This document shows, in pieces, positions 1-9,124 of a DNA stretch of 45,256 nt (positions are counted from its first letter, which is position 1; each line of letters starts with the position of its first letter). The position numbers and the translations under genes were made by a program. The notes beneath the pieces are model-generated. The model did not search any database. It was not told the origin of the DNA and saw nothing but the letters and a program-made list of their open reading frames with translations. Location of the stretch: assembly GCA_002292405.1 (NCBI GenBank), contig DBBW01000004.1, positions 40,588 to 85,843 on the forward strand, read 5' to 3'. Source of the DNA: Flavobacteriales bacterium UBA974. GTDB taxonomy: Bacteria > Bacteroidota > Bacteroidia > Flavobacteriales_D > Sanyastnellaceae.

Positions 1-49
1 CAAAAAGTTAAGTCATCAATATTATTAAAAATATTTCAATCTTATCGTA

Positions 50-241
50 TCAATCCTCAGTTAAGGACTTTCCGTTTTTATAGATCGCTTTTTTCATAGC
101 TTCACGGTTAATAAGACTTGGCTTAACAAACTCACGTCGTGAGCGTAATTCCTTCATCTTTTTAGTGCGATCGAACTTCTTCTTAAATTGCTTAAGAGAG
201 CGTTCAATATTATCGTTTTCTTTTACTGGGATGCTTAGCAT
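50..241 (-). CDS. rpsU: 30S ribosomal protein S21 (bS21)
   Basis: Small basic protein of the 30S subunit, near the anti-Shine-Dalgarno end of 16S rRNA. The 63 residues begin MLSIPVKENDNIERSLKQFK and continue with the S21 pattern KKFDRTK...LRSRREFVKPS, ending in a short charged tail. This length and opening match Bacteroidota bS21. The frame stays open upstream to a TTG at 262, but that TTG lies inside a good -7 promoter box, so the ATG at 241 is the better start. The gene is read leftwards from its own promoter at 259-290, which overlaps the end of the acyl-CoA dehydrogenase gene. The 49 bases after the stop are AT-rich with no clear terminator. Confidence 0.93.
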   Translation of the reverse strand: MLSIPVKENDNIERSLKQFKKKFDRTKKMKELRSRREFVKPSLINREAMKKAIYKNGKSLTED

Positions 242-258
242 AATCAAAATTTTGGGGT

Positions 259-290
259 GCAAAGATAGATGAAGATTCTTAACGAACCAA
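259..290 (-). promoter_or_regulatory. Bacteroidota-type promoter for rpsU
   Basis: Read on the minus strand, TTG at 290-288 is followed by about 20 bases and then TATCTTTG (267-260). This fits the Bacteroidota consensus TTG-N19-21-TAnnTTTG. The expected start of transcription is about 5 bases further on, giving a leader of roughly 10-15 bases before the ATG at 241. The -33 element sits next to the stop codon of the upstream acyl-CoA dehydrogenase gene. Confidence 0.65.
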
Positions 291-1418
291 TTCTCTAGCG
301 ATTACTAATTTCTGAATTTCTGAAGTTCCTTCTCCAATGGTGCATAACTTAGAATCTCTGTAAAACTTTTCTGCTGGAAAATCTTTAAGATATCCATATC
401 CCCCTAAAATTTGCACAGCATCAGTTGACACTCTTACAGCCACTTCACTTGTTTCATATTTAGCCATTGCACTGGCTAGAGTACAAGATTTACCTGCATT
501 TTTTAAAACACAAGCTTTTATAAGCAAAAGATCCGAAGCTTCTATAGCAACTGCCATATCAACTAATTTAAAAGCAATTGCTTGAAATCTCGAAATAGAT
601 TGACCAAATTGCTCTCTTTCCTTTGAGTATTTACGTGCTGTATCGAAGGCGCCTTGAGAGATACCTAATCCAAGGGCGCCTATACTGATACGCCCTCCAT
701 CTAAGATCTTCATAGCTTGTATAAACCCTTCACCGACTTCTCCTAATATCTGAGACTTATGAACTCGACAATTATCAAAAATCATCTCAGAAGTTTCACT
801 AGAACGCATCCCTAATTTATTTTCTTTTTTACCTCCAGAAAAACCAGGAGTTGATCGCTCGACAACAAACGTAGTTATTCCGTGACTATCCAACAAATCA
901 CCTGTACGAACTAGTACAACGGCAACATCACCACTTATCCCATGAGTAATGAAGTTCTTTGTGCCATTTATCACCCAATAATCCCCATCTTGATTCGCAA
1001 CACACTGCATTCGCATAGCGTCAGACCCTGTATTGGCCTCTGTAAGCCCCCAAGCTCCGATCCATTCAGCAGAAGCAAGCTTCGGCAAGTATTTCTTCTT
1101 TTGTTCTTCAGAGCCAAACTGTAAAATATGGCCCGTACACAGACTGTTGTGCGCCGCCATACTTAGACCTATCGATCCGCATACTCTTGAAACTTCTTCA
1201 ATAGCTATTTTATACTCAATATAGCCAAGACCAGCACCACCATATTCTTCAGGAACGAGCATTCCCATAAGTCCAATTTTACCCATTTGACTAAAAAGTT
1301 CACGAGGGAAAATTTGGGCTTCATCCCAAATCATTCTATTAGGAAGAATATTCTTCTGTGCAAAATCTGCAACAGAATCTTTGATCATCTTTTGATCGTC
1401 TGTCAATTCGAAATTCAT
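279..1418 (-). CDS. Acyl-CoA dehydrogenase (short-chain/butyryl type)
   Basis: FAD flavoenzyme oxidising acyl-CoA to trans-2-enoyl-CoA in beta-oxidation or amino-acid breakdown, passing electrons to ETF. The 379 residues equal the family's usual length. Visible signatures are GLTEANTGSDA (FAD/substrate loop, about 125-135), the arginine-rich helix KEREQFGQSISRFQA, ILGGYGY, and the C-terminal IGEGTSEIQK. The glutamate of that last motif, E363, matches the catalytic base of short-chain enzymes. The start is the ATG of MNFELTDDQ, the standard opening for the family. A weak -7 box ends 4 bases before the ATG (see the regulatory entry). Chain-length preference cannot be read from sequence. Confidence 0.95.
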   Translation of the reverse strand: MNFELTDDQKMIKDSVADFAQKNILPNRMIWDEAQIFPRELFSQMGKIGLMGMLVPEEYGGAGLGYIEYKIAIEEVSRVCGSIGLSMAAHNSLCTGHILQFGSEEQKKKYLPKLASAEWIGAWGLTEANTGSDAMRMQCVANQDGDYWVINGTKNFITHGISGDVAVVLVRTGDLLDSHGITTFVVERSTPGFSGGKKENKLGMRSSETSEMIFDNCRVHKSQILGEVGEGFIQAMKILDGGRISIGALGLGISQGAFDTARKYSKEREQFGQSISRFQAIAFKLVDMAVAIEASDLLLIKACVLKNAGKSCTLASAMAKYETSEVAVRVSTDAVQILGGYGYLKDFPAEKFYRDSKLCTIGEGTSEIQKLVIARELVR

Positions 1419-1422
1419 TTTG

Positions 1423-1430
1423 CAAATGTC
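1423..1430 (-). promoter_or_regulatory. Possible -7 box directly in front of the acyl-CoA dehydrogenase
   Basis: GACATTTG on the minus strand matches TAnnTTTG at seven of eight positions. It is followed by CAAA and then the ATG, so transcription would begin about at the start codon. The same TTTGCAAAATGAATT string occurs at the accA start. No good -33 TTG was found. Confidence 0.35.
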
Positions 1431-1463
1431 GTTCGTTAGAGTTATTATCTGCCGTTAAAATTC

Positions 1464-2210
1464 TTAATTCGAACAAATTTTCAAATATGGCGACCAAACT
1501 GCCCAGAGACTATCATCCATTTGGGGCATTAAACTCAAATCTTCAAGTACACCTGATTCATGATGCTTACGATATCTTTCAATCATTCTAGCTCCTTCAA
1601 ATCCAATATAAGGATGTCTCTTTAAAGTTTTCCAAGAAGCTGAATCAGCACATAATTTAGACACAGGGGAAAGTGAAGGATCAAACCGATTTTTAATTTT
1701 ATCGAATGCCTCATCGTCAATTCCGTATACCTCTTTCAACTGAGATACATAAATAAAACCTCCTAAAGCGGTTCTGAATTCTACAGTTCTGGAAGATAAT
1801 ACAGGCAGAAATACTGGGAGTTTTTCAAAGTAAACACTGTCCATACTATTAAGCTGTAAAGAACCCGGCACAGGAACTATTACATTTGATTTGTAAGGCT
1901 TTCTTTCCTCAAATTGAGGATAGTTTTTAAAACTTGATTGCTTAGGCTTGACGTTCTCACTAACACTTCTCCATCTCCGGGTTCCATCCCCATCACCTAC
2001 AATATGTAAAGAATTAGAATAGTTAGTATTAGGCCATGAATCTAAAAGAGTCAGAAATTGAGGCATTGCTAAATCAGATGGCTTAGATCTCACTGACTCA
2101 ATTCCCCATCCAATTAATGACAAAATAATAACTATTGAAATCGAAGTTAGATGAAATGCATCTTCTCTATTTGACTCAGTTCGATTATTTTTTGTGCTGA
2201 ACAATTTCAC
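1464..2210 (-). CDS. Membrane-anchored helix-hairpin-helix protein (ComEA-like)
   Basis: The 248-residue protein has a charged N-terminus, one membrane segment at about 21-38 ([17 protein letters not shown]), a low-complexity linker, and a C-terminal half with helix-hairpin-helix character: [12 protein letters not shown]...FDKIKNRF and [19 protein letters not shown]. The family resembles Bacteroidota ComEA-type proteins thought to bind DNA; binding here is inferred. The start is GTG at 2210, overlapping the end of the AGCS symporter gene by 26 bases. The next in-frame ATG would remove the membrane segment, so the GTG is preferred. The overlap implies translational coupling, although no functional link to the symporter is obvious. 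Confidence 0.7.
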   Translation of the reverse strand: MKLFSTKNNRTESNREDAFHLTSISIVIILSLIGWGIESVRSKPSDLAMPQFLTLLDSWPNTNYSNSLHIVGDGDGTRRWRSVSENVKPKQSSFKNYPQFEERKPYKSNVIVPVPGSLQLNSMDSVYFEKLPVFLPVLSSRTVEFRTALGGFIYVSQLKEVYGIDDEAFDKIKNRFDPSLSPVSKLCADSASWKTLKRHPYIGFEGARMIERYRKHHESGVLEDLSLMPQMDDSLWAVWSPYLKICSN

Positions 2211-3750
2211 CTGACTTAACTCGGGCTAGATAGTCTTTCAGATCAGCCCTAACCTCGGGGGCTAGAAGATATAAACCTAAAACGTTAGGAAAACACATTG
2301 CGAAAATCATTGCGTCGCCGAAATTAAAGACGCTTTTTGCTGAGATTGCTGAACCGATAACAACAAACACACAGAAAAGAACTTTGTAACTAATGTTAGA
2401 GTGTTTTGAGTCGCCGAAAATGTAAGTCCAAGATTTAAGACCATAATAACTCCAACTAAGCATAGTTGATAGAGCGAATAGGATCACCGAAATTGACAAT
2501 ACGATAGGGAACCAAGAAATAGTTTGGCTAAAAGCAGATGAAGTCAGTTCGATAGCCATAAGATCTCCAGATTTAGCAAGTAACAAAGCCTCCTCAGCAG
2601 AGAAAGACCCATAACCAGAAATTACAATTACTAAAGCGGTCATTGTGCAAATAACAACAGTATCAACAAAAGGCTCTAAAAGACTAACCATACCTTCAGA
2701 TACAGGTTCATCAGTCTTTGCAGCTGAGTGAGCAATCGAGGCGGATCCGATTCCGGCTTCGTTTGAGAATGCCGCTCGTTTAAATCCTTGAATCATCACA
2801 CCAATAATACCACCATACATAGCACCTGAATCAAATGCACCTGAGATAATTTGGTTTAAAGCCGAAGGAATAGCAGATAAATTTCCAGTTAGAACAACAA
2901 GGGCGCTTATCACATAAATTCCAACCATAAATGGAACGACTTTATCAGTCACTCTAGCGATACTCTTAATTCCACCAATAATAATCATTCCAACAACAGC
3001 GGCCATAATAGCTCCGAAAATCCAAGCTTGACCGAAGAATAAAGATTCAGTGCCTCCAGTAACAGAAATAAGTTGTTTCGTAGCTTGATTTATTTGTACC
3101 ATATTCCCTCCTCCCAAGGATCCGCCAATGCATGCTATAGCAAACATTACAGCAAGAACTTTACCAAGTTGACCCATTGTTTTACCCTTCTTTGCAAGAC
3201 CACGGCTTAGGTAGTATGAAGGACCACCAGAGACAGATCCATCAGGGTGTTGAATTCTATATTTAGTTCCTAAAGTACACTCAATAAATTTAGCGCTCAT
3301 TCCTAAAAGACCAGCTACGATCATCCAAAATGTTGCTCCAGGACCTCCAATACTAACTGCTATTGCAACTCCAGCTATATTACCTACTCCAACAGTACCT
3401 GATAGGGCAGCTGTTAAAGCCTGAAAGTGACTTACTTCGCCTGCTTCTTTGTTATTTGGATTGTCGAATTTTCCTTTAACTACATCAATCGCATGCTTAA
3501 AGCCGCGAATGGAAATAAAATTGAAATAAAAGGTGAAAAAAATCGCCCCAACTAACAACCAAATAAGCACAAACGGAACATCATAACCAAACCCAACAGG
3601 GACAGTTACAAAAATCACATCCATGATGCTGTTTGTCACCGGCTCCATATAAGCTTCAATTTGCTCATCTATTGATGCATCTTGCCCTAGAGATAAAAAA
3701 GGAGTAAGCACTCCAGACAAAATAGCAGACATTTTTTTTAATAAAGACAT
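2185..3750 (-). CDS. Sodium:alanine/glycine symporter, AGCS family
   Basis: Inner-membrane secondary transporter importing alanine or glycine with sodium. The 521 residues contain about ten hydrophobic segments and the AGCS hallmarks: [15 protein letters not shown] (about 114-128), the GGPGATFWM stretch, [19 protein letters not shown], and [22 protein letters not shown] in the second half. The first 30 or so residues look like a cleavable or extra N-terminal segment before [13 protein letters not shown]. The 143-base gap upstream (3751-3894) is AT-rich and should hold its promoter, but no clean TAnnTTTG was found. The downstream HHH gene overlaps its 3' end. The substrate is inferred from the family only. 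Confidence 0.93.
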   Translation of the reverse strand: MSLLKKMSAILSGVLTPFLSLGQDASIDEQIEAYMEPVTNSIMDVIFVTVPVGFGYDVPFVLIWLLVGAIFFTFYFNFISIRGFKHAIDVVKGKFDNPNNKEAGEVSHFQALTAALSGTVGVGNIAGVAIAVSIGGPGATFWMIVAGLLGMSAKFIECTLGTKYRIQHPDGSVSGGPSYYLSRGLAKKGKTMGQLGKVLAVMFAIACIGGSLGGGNMVQINQATKQLISVTGGTESLFFGQAWIFGAIMAAVVGMIIIGGIKSIARVTDKVVPFMVGIYVISALVVLTGNLSAIPSALNQIISGAFDSGAMYGGIIGVMIQGFKRAAFSNEAGIGSASIAHSAAKTDEPVSEGMVSLLEPFVDTVVICTMTALVIVISGYGSFSAEEALLLAKSGDLMAIELTSSAFSQTISWFPIVLSISVILFALSTMLSWSYYGLKSWTYIFGDSKHSNISYKVLFCVFVVIGSAISAKSVFNFGDAMIFAMCFPNVLGLYLLAPEVRADLKDYLARVKSGEIVQHKK

Positions 3751-3894
3751 AATTACAATTTGCAGGTTAAAATATTAATAGATGATACTTGTGCGAACTT
3801 AAGCATTTTGTTTTTTATAGACACGCTCTAAGCTATGGATTAGAAATTGCTCCACAAAAAAAAGCTTGAGTATTTGTAAACGAGGGACGTTAGT

Positions 3895-4728
3895 TTATAA
3901 ATGAAGCGTTTTTGACATCTCTAAAGCCAGTTTCTCTGCTTCTTTACGTGAAGTGGCAACTGCCTCCTCACATGATGAAGGGTCTTTAGAAGCATAAAGA
4001 ATGCCTCTTGATGAATTAACCAGGAGCCCACATGTTGAATTGAGTCCAACTCTAGCTACTTCAGATAATGACCCACCTTGCGCCCCTACTCCTGGTACCA
4101 GCAGAAATGATTCTGGAACCAGTTCACGAATTCTCGAAATAAGCTCAGGCCTAGTTGCACCAACAACAAACATGAGATTGTCAGCACTACCCCATTGAGA
4201 CGATCTTTTTAAGACCCGTTCAAAAAGAGGCGGATTACCATGAAATTCGAAGTCGTCTGCTCCCGAATTTGAAGTCAATGCAAGTAGAACTGTCCATTTG
4301 TCTTTTCTCTCCGTGAAAGGCCTCACTGAATCCTCACCCATATATGGAGCTACAGTAGCAGCATCAGCACCTAGATTGTCAAATAAAGCTGAAGCGTACT
4401 TACTTGCAGTATTTCCAATATCCCCCCTTTTTGCATCAGCAATCACAAGACAATCTTCTGGAATATTATCTATAATTCGCTGTAGTGCTGCTAGCCCAGA
4501 AGGACCATAGGATTCGAAAAAAGCGAGGTTGGGCTTAAAAGCAACAGCGACATGTTTTGTGCATTCAACGATGGAATTACAGAAGGACTCTAATCCCTCA
4601 ACCCCATCGCCAAAACAAGCTGGGATACAGTCAGGATCAGGATCTAAACCTACGCATAAATATGATTTTTTAGCTTGAATAGCTTCAAATAATTTAGCTC
4701 TATTAATTAGGTTTCCTATGCGTGACAC
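3895..4728 (-). CDS. pyrF: Orotidine 5'-phosphate decarboxylase, type 2
   Basis: Converts OMP to UMP, the last step of de novo pyrimidine synthesis, in the cytosol. The 277 residues follow the longer type 2 form. LCVGLDPDP (24-32) binds substrate, VIADAKRGDIGNTA carries the catalytic lysine K100 with D98 and D103, and LLVPGVGAQGG and LVNSSRGILYAS form the phosphate site. The start is GTG at 4728; the protein reads naturally from MSRIGNLINRAKLFE and no ATG exists before the conserved core. It is the last gene of a minus-strand run purM-prfA-pyrF, 11 bases after the prfA stop, so it is probably cotranscribed with them. Confidence 0.96.
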   Translation of the reverse strand: MSRIGNLINRAKLFEAIQAKKSYLCVGLDPDPDCIPACFGDGVEGLESFCNSIVECTKHVAVAFKPNLAFFESYGPSGLAALQRIIDNIPEDCLVIADAKRGDIGNTASKYASALFDNLGADAATVAPYMGEDSVRPFTERKDKWTVLLALTSNSGADDFEFHGNPPLFERVLKRSSQWGSADNLMFVVGATRPELISRIRELVPESFLLVPGVGAQGGSLSEVARVGLNSTCGLLVNSSRGILYASKDPSSCEEAVATSRKEAEKLALEMSKTLHL

Positions 4729-4739
4729 AACTTACTTAT

Positions 4740-5810
4740 TTAAATATTTTTCAATAATTCAGTTTTCTCTGCCAGATGCAATGCTTCAATTACTTCCGTT
4801 AGATCACCTGCTAAAATAGTGGTTAGAGCATGCGAAGTGAATCCTATTCTATGGTCTGTCACTCTTCCTTGAGGAAAATTATATGTTCTTATTTTCGCAC
4901 TTCTATCACCTGATGACACAAGATGCTTACGGTTTTCTGACCTTTCTAAATCTTGTTTTTGGCGTTCCTGTTCAAATAACCTGGTACGCATTACAGACAT
5001 CGCGTGCTCAAGATTTTTATGCTGAGAGCGACCATCTTGGCACTCTACTACTAAACCTGTCGGGATGTGTGTGAGTCGAACTGCACTTTCCGTTTTATTT
5101 ACGTGCTGTCCACCTGCGCCACTTGCTCGGTAAGTATCTCTTCTTAGGTCTGACACTTTAAGCTCCACATCAACTTCTTCAGCAACAGGTAGAATTGCAA
5201 CGGTAGCTGCAGAAGTGTGGACACGTCCTTGAGATTCAGTTGATGGAACTCTTTGGACTCTGTGAACACCACTTTCGAATTTCAGCCAACCATATACACC
5301 ATCACCACTTAGATTAACTACTGCCTCTTTTACCCCTCCAGATGTGCCCTCAGAAGATGATACAAATGTGTGTGACCAACCTTTTGACTCAATGTGACGT
5401 ATGTACATTCTGAGAAGTTCTCCAGCAAAAAGTGCTGCTTCATCTCCCCCAGTACCAGCTCTAATTTCTAGCACAACATCTCTGTCATCAGCTTCATCAC
5501 GTGGGAGAAGCATTTCACGAGCAGTTTGGACGACTTCCTCAATCTTAACCTGTAAAACGCCCACTTCTTCCCTTCCCATTTCTCTATACTCAGCATCATC
5601 GGAAGATGCCCATTCTTTAGCCTGTTTTAAATCATCCCAAAGTCCTCTAAATTTACTCGCGTGTTCTGCAATCGGCTCAAGTCTGCGATATTCCCTCATC
5701 GCATCTCGGTAGGCGTTGTTGTCAGAGATCAAATCTGGATCACCGATAGATTTCTCAACCTCCCTAAATCTATCTTGAATAGATTCTAATTTCCCGAGCA
5801 ACTCTTCCAT
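4740..5810 (-). CDS. prfA: Peptide chain release factor 1
   Basis: Recognises UAA and UAG in the ribosomal A site and triggers release of the finished peptide. The 356 residues match RF1 length. The GGQ motif (GAGGQHVNKTESAVR) is at about 233-235. The RF1-type stop-codon tripeptide appears as PST (about 189-191) in HRVQRVPSTESQGR; RF2 would have SPF here. The N-terminal helical domain is complete. The ATG at 5810 overlaps the purM stop by one base (TAATG), so the two genes are translationally coupled. pyrF follows after 11 bases. Confidence 0.97.
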   Translation of the reverse strand: MEELLGKLESIQDRFREVEKSIGDPDLISDNNAYRDAMREYRRLEPIAEHASKFRGLWDDLKQAKEWASSDDAEYREMGREEVGVLQVKIEEVVQTAREMLLPRDEADDRDVVLEIRAGTGGDEAALFAGELLRMYIRHIESKGWSHTFVSSSEGTSGGVKEAVVNLSGDGVYGWLKFESGVHRVQRVPSTESQGRVHTSAATVAILPVAEEVDVELKVSDLRRDTYRASGAGGQHVNKTESAVRLTHIPTGLVVECQDGRSQHKNLEHAMSVMRTRLFEQERQKQDLERSENRKHLVSSGDRSAKIRTYNFPQGRVTDHRIGFTSHALTTILAGDLTEVIEALHLAEKTELLKNI

Positions 5811-6988
5811 TATGCGTTAGAATACTTAAATTCTCCATGCTCTCCTTTTATTGTAACACTACCGTAATTACACGAATCGCATCTACCAATAATCTGTGCA
5901 TCAACACCAAATTCTTGAGAAATTTCTATGAGAGCATTCGCCGCTTTTTCAGAAGTGTAAACCTCCAGTCTGTGACCCATATTAAAAACTTTATACATTT
6001 CCTCCCAGGTTGTGCCTGATGATGATTGTATCGTTTTAAAAAGTACAGGTGTAGGAAAAAGGTTGTCTTTTATGACGTGAATATTATTGACAAAATGAAG
6101 GACTTTTGTTTGGGCTCCACCTGAACAGTGAACCATCCCATTTACTTCAGAACTCCAATTTTTTAAAAACTTTTGAATAATCGGAGCGTAAGTTCGGGTT
6201 GGTGAAAGCACCAATTTACCAGCATCGAGGGGTACACCTTCTACATCATCCGTAAGACTCAGATTGCCTGTATATATATAATCTGAATCAGTTCCCGGAT
6301 CAAAACTTTCTGGGAAATTCGTGGCTAAATTCTTTTTAAATACATCATGCCGTGCAGAGGTAAGGCCATTGCTCCCCATTCCGCCATTGAACTGTGTTTC
6401 ATAAACCGCTTGCCCTGAACTTGCGAGCCCAACAACAACATCACCCGGCTTAATATTTGCATTGTCAATCACACTGTCGCGTCTCATTCTTGTAACAACC
6501 GTCGAATCAACGATAATAGTTCTAACAAGATCTCCCACGTCAGCTGTCTCTCCTCCTGTAGAGATAATATCAATTCCCTGCTCACGTAAATCAACAAGTA
6601 TCTCCTCTGTTCCTTGGATAATTGCGGAAATCACTGCACCGGGAATAAGGTGTTTATTTCGTCCGATTGTTGATGAAACAAGCATAGGACCTGTAGCCCC
6701 AACACAAATAAGATCATCAACATTCATAATTAAAGCATCCTGCGCAATACCCTTCCAGACAGAAATATCTCCAGTTTCTTTCCAGTACATATATGCCAAA
6801 GCTGATTTCGTACCAGCTCCATCTGCATGCATCACCACACAATGCTCTTTACTTCCAGTTAAATGGTCAGGGATTATTTTGCAAAATGCACGAGGGAATA
6901 ACCCTTTATCAATATGCTTAATCGCATCGTGAACATCTTCTTTACCCGCGCTAACTCCTCTTGCTGCATACCTGCTTGCGTCTGACAC
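5810..6988 (-). CDS. purM: Phosphoribosylformylglycinamidine cyclo-ligase (AIR synthetase)
   Basis: ATP-dependent closure of FGAM to AIR, the fifth step of purine synthesis. The N-terminus YAARGVSAGKED resembles the PurM YxxxGVDi motif. HADGAGTKS (about 54-62), ALIMNVDDLICVGATGP (metal and substrate binding) and STGGETADV are all present. The 392 residues exceed the roughly 345 of E. coli PurM but match the longer Bacteroidota form. It lies 18 bases after the OmpA/PD40 gene and overlaps prfA by one base, forming a mixed nucleotide-synthesis and translation operon with pyrF. Confidence 0.95.
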   Translation of the reverse strand: MSDASRYAARGVSAGKEDVHDAIKHIDKGLFPRAFCKIIPDHLTGSKEHCVVMHADGAGTKSALAYMYWKETGDISVWKGIAQDALIMNVDDLICVGATGPMLVSSTIGRNKHLIPGAVISAIIQGTEEILVDLREQGIDIISTGGETADVGDLVRTIIVDSTVVTRMRRDSVIDNANIKPGDVVVGLASSGQAVYETQFNGGMGSNGLTSARHDVFKKNLATNFPESFDPGTDSDYIYTGNLSLTDDVEGVPLDAGKLVLSPTRTYAPIIQKFLKNWSSEVNGMVHCSGGAQTKVLHFVNNIHVIKDNLFPTPVLFKTIQSSSGTTWEEMYKVFNMGHRLEVYTSEKAANALIEISQEFGVDAQIIGRCDSCNYGSVTIKGEHGEFKYSNA

Positions 6989-7006
6989 TTTATTTTATTA
7001 TAGACT

Positions 7007-9007
7007 TTATTCCTCTGTAGGAATAAAGTCAAATCTAACAATTTTAAATACTGTACGACGGTTAATTTGATGAGCTGCCTCTCTTTCGTCTTGTGGTAGC
7101 TTGGAAATTTGAGCGTCCTTAATAATCAGTTTGTCCTCTCCAAGACCTAATGGAACGAGTCTCTCACTCGCTATTCCTTGATCAAGTAGGAAATTAACAC
7201 AAGTCTCAGCACGTCTTTGGCTTAAAGTTTTGTTTGAAGAGTTCGTTCCACGGCTATCCGTATGAGCTTCTAATTGAATGACTAGATTTTCATTTCGATC
7301 TAGAAGATCAACGAGATAATTTAGAGAATCCGTAGAATTTACTGTAGCATTTATTAAAAGATCAGCGCTACCTAGCGGGTAAAGTACAAGTGGCATATCG
7401 TACTCTTTCTCAAGTACAATTTCCTTTAAAAAATACTCCCTTGCAAATGTTGTAGACTCTGTTAAGCCAATACTTGAGAATCGATCACCTGTACCTATGA
7501 AACCTTCATTTTTTACATCAACATTATAAGACACACCTTCTTCAATCTCTCCATCACAAAGTTCTACAGCTCCATCTAAATCTGAAGTATACGTATTAAC
7601 CTCTCCTTCTGAACTTTCAAGAGTAATCGTTGCATCACCAACTGAAGAGCCCGTGTCAAAGTCATACACATACGCTCTAAAACAAAATTCCATTGGCGGC
7701 AGTCTAAACTCATAAAGATCATCTTGTCCTTTTCCTCCTTTACGGTTAGATGAGAAAATTCCTGAATTTGTTTGCTTTTTATAAATAATTCCAACCTCAT
7801 CACCTGAAGAGTTTAATGGATAAGGGAGGTGTTTTACTTCTGAAAATGCCATAATTCCCTCTCTTGCTTCAACAAAGCAAAAATCAAATCCTCCTAATCC
7901 ACCGGGTCTATCAGACGAAAAATAAAGCGACCCATCAGCTCTAAATGAAGGGAACATTTCGTCACCAGAAGAATTAATTTCTCCACCTAAGTTTTGTGGC
8001 TCCCCCCACAATTCACTTTTATCATCATAAGCTGAAAACCACAAGTCTTTTCCACCAAAACCACCAGGTAAATCTGTGGCAAAAACCATAAAGTCACCAT
8101 CAATTGAAATAGCTGGATGACCTATTTGAGTGGAGTCATCACTTTCTCTATCAATTAAATTCAAAGGCTGAGACGCACCAAACTTATTACCCATTACAGG
8201 AGCAAAGTAGATATCACAAGCTAAATTAGAACCGTCTTGGTCTATACATCTGGTGAAATAAATCGTTTTAAATTTATTGCCAAAAGCTGCAGCTCCTTCA
8301 TTGTCATTCGTACTTATAGTATTACCTAATGGTTCAGGCTCACCCCAACGACCTTTTTTATCTTGTGTTGTGGTAAAAAGGTCCATAAACGCTTCACCAG
8401 TTATTGGATCCTCACCTGTCCCTGCAGAACTTTCTCTTGAAGATGCAAAAACGAGCACGTTAGACTTTTTTGAAGCGTATACAGGTGCGAAATCATATGA
8501 CGGTGAATTAACGACAATCATAGGTTCAACAATAAATCTACTTGGCGGCTCTTCAATAGCTATAGCGGCAATATCAGCAGATTCAATTCTAGCATCTGCA
8601 ACTGACCTGTCTCCACTGTTTCCATATTTATCATACCATTCCATAGCGCCGTAGAAATCCTCTTGATCTCTTAATACATCACCATATAGCAAATATATCT
8701 TAGGATTAATCTTTGCATATCTAAGCCCCAAAGCTTTATCATACCACTCTGTTGCTCCTCGAGGATTGTGCAATAACCGCATGCATTCTCCTGCTTGAAA
8801 GGCACAATATGCCTTTAACTCCAAATCAGACTTGACTTTAGCGTAGGCTGCAACATAATCACTTGAAGCTTCAAAATAGCCTCTTCGATTAAAAGCTACA
8901 TCAGCTTTTTCATAAAGTTCTTGAGCAAAGGTGCCACCTAGGGCTCCTATAAAAAAAACACATGACACGAAAAATCGTGTCAGGATTGCTTGCAGGTAAT
9001 GTTGCAT
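7007..9007 (-). CDS. TPR-PD40-OmpA outer-envelope protein, PorE-like
   Basis: The domain order is: Sec signal peptide (VSCVFFIGALGGTFAQ), TPR-like helices (about 30-150), a PD40/WD40-like propeller with repeats such as PVYASKKSNVLVFASS, PAISIDGDFMVFATD, PSFRADGSLYFSSDR and GIFSSNRKGG (about 170-440), a carboxypeptidase-regulatory-like beta domain (about 445-530), and a C-terminal OmpA domain with intact peptidoglycan-binding residues (HTDSRGT...LSQRRAE, HQINRRTVFKI). PorE of the T9SS has this layout, but it is a lipoprotein and this protein has no lipobox cysteine; many Bacteroidota also carry paralogues. I infer a periplasmic peptidoglycan-bound scaffold. ATG at 9007 is used; an in-frame GTG at 9019 would add four residues. 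purM follows after 18 bases. Confidence 0.85.
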   Translation of the reverse strand: MQHYLQAILTRFFVSCVFFIGALGGTFAQELYEKADVAFNRRGYFEASSDYVAAYAKVKSDLELKAYCAFQAGECMRLLHNPRGATEWYDKALGLRYAKINPKIYLLYGDVLRDQEDFYGAMEWYDKYGNSGDRSVADARIESADIAAIAIEEPPSRFIVEPMIVVNSPSYDFAPVYASKKSNVLVFASSRESSAGTGEDPITGEAFMDLFTTTQDKKGRWGEPEPLGNTISTNDNEGAAAFGNKFKTIYFTRCIDQDGSNLACDIYFAPVMGNKFGASQPLNLIDRESDDSTQIGHPAISIDGDFMVFATDLPGGFGGKDLWFSAYDDKSELWGEPQNLGGEINSSGDEMFPSFRADGSLYFSSDRPGGLGGFDFCFVEAREGIMAFSEVKHLPYPLNSSGDEVGIIYKKQTNSGIFSSNRKGGKGQDDLYEFRLPPMEFCFRAYVYDFDTGSSVGDATITLESSEGEVNTYTSDLDGAVELCDGEIEEGVSYNVDVKNEGFIGTGDRFSSIGLTESTTFAREYFLKEIVLEKEYDMPLVLYPLGSADLLINATVNSTDSLNYLVDLLDRNENLVIQLEAHTDSRGTNSSNKTLSQRRAETCVNFLLDQGIASERLVPLGLGEDKLIIKDAQISKLPQDEREAAHQINRRTVFKIVRFDFIPTEE

Positions 9008-9124
9008 TCCTTTATTCACTTAATTTAGTAGAGTTCGAAAGTACTGAAAAAGCCGCAATTTTAAGGTATGTTTTGTGAAATACACCAACATTAATATATT
9101 AACATCTCATCTAACCGCTGATTA

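Noticed and set aside
5401..5712. 103-codon plus-strand ORF inside prfA
   Set aside because: Antisense shadow of prfA, serine-rich low-complexity translation, no start signal or family resemblance.
6462..6932. 156-codon plus-strand ORF inside purM
   Set aside because: Antisense shadow of a fully conserved purM; the translation shows no domain.
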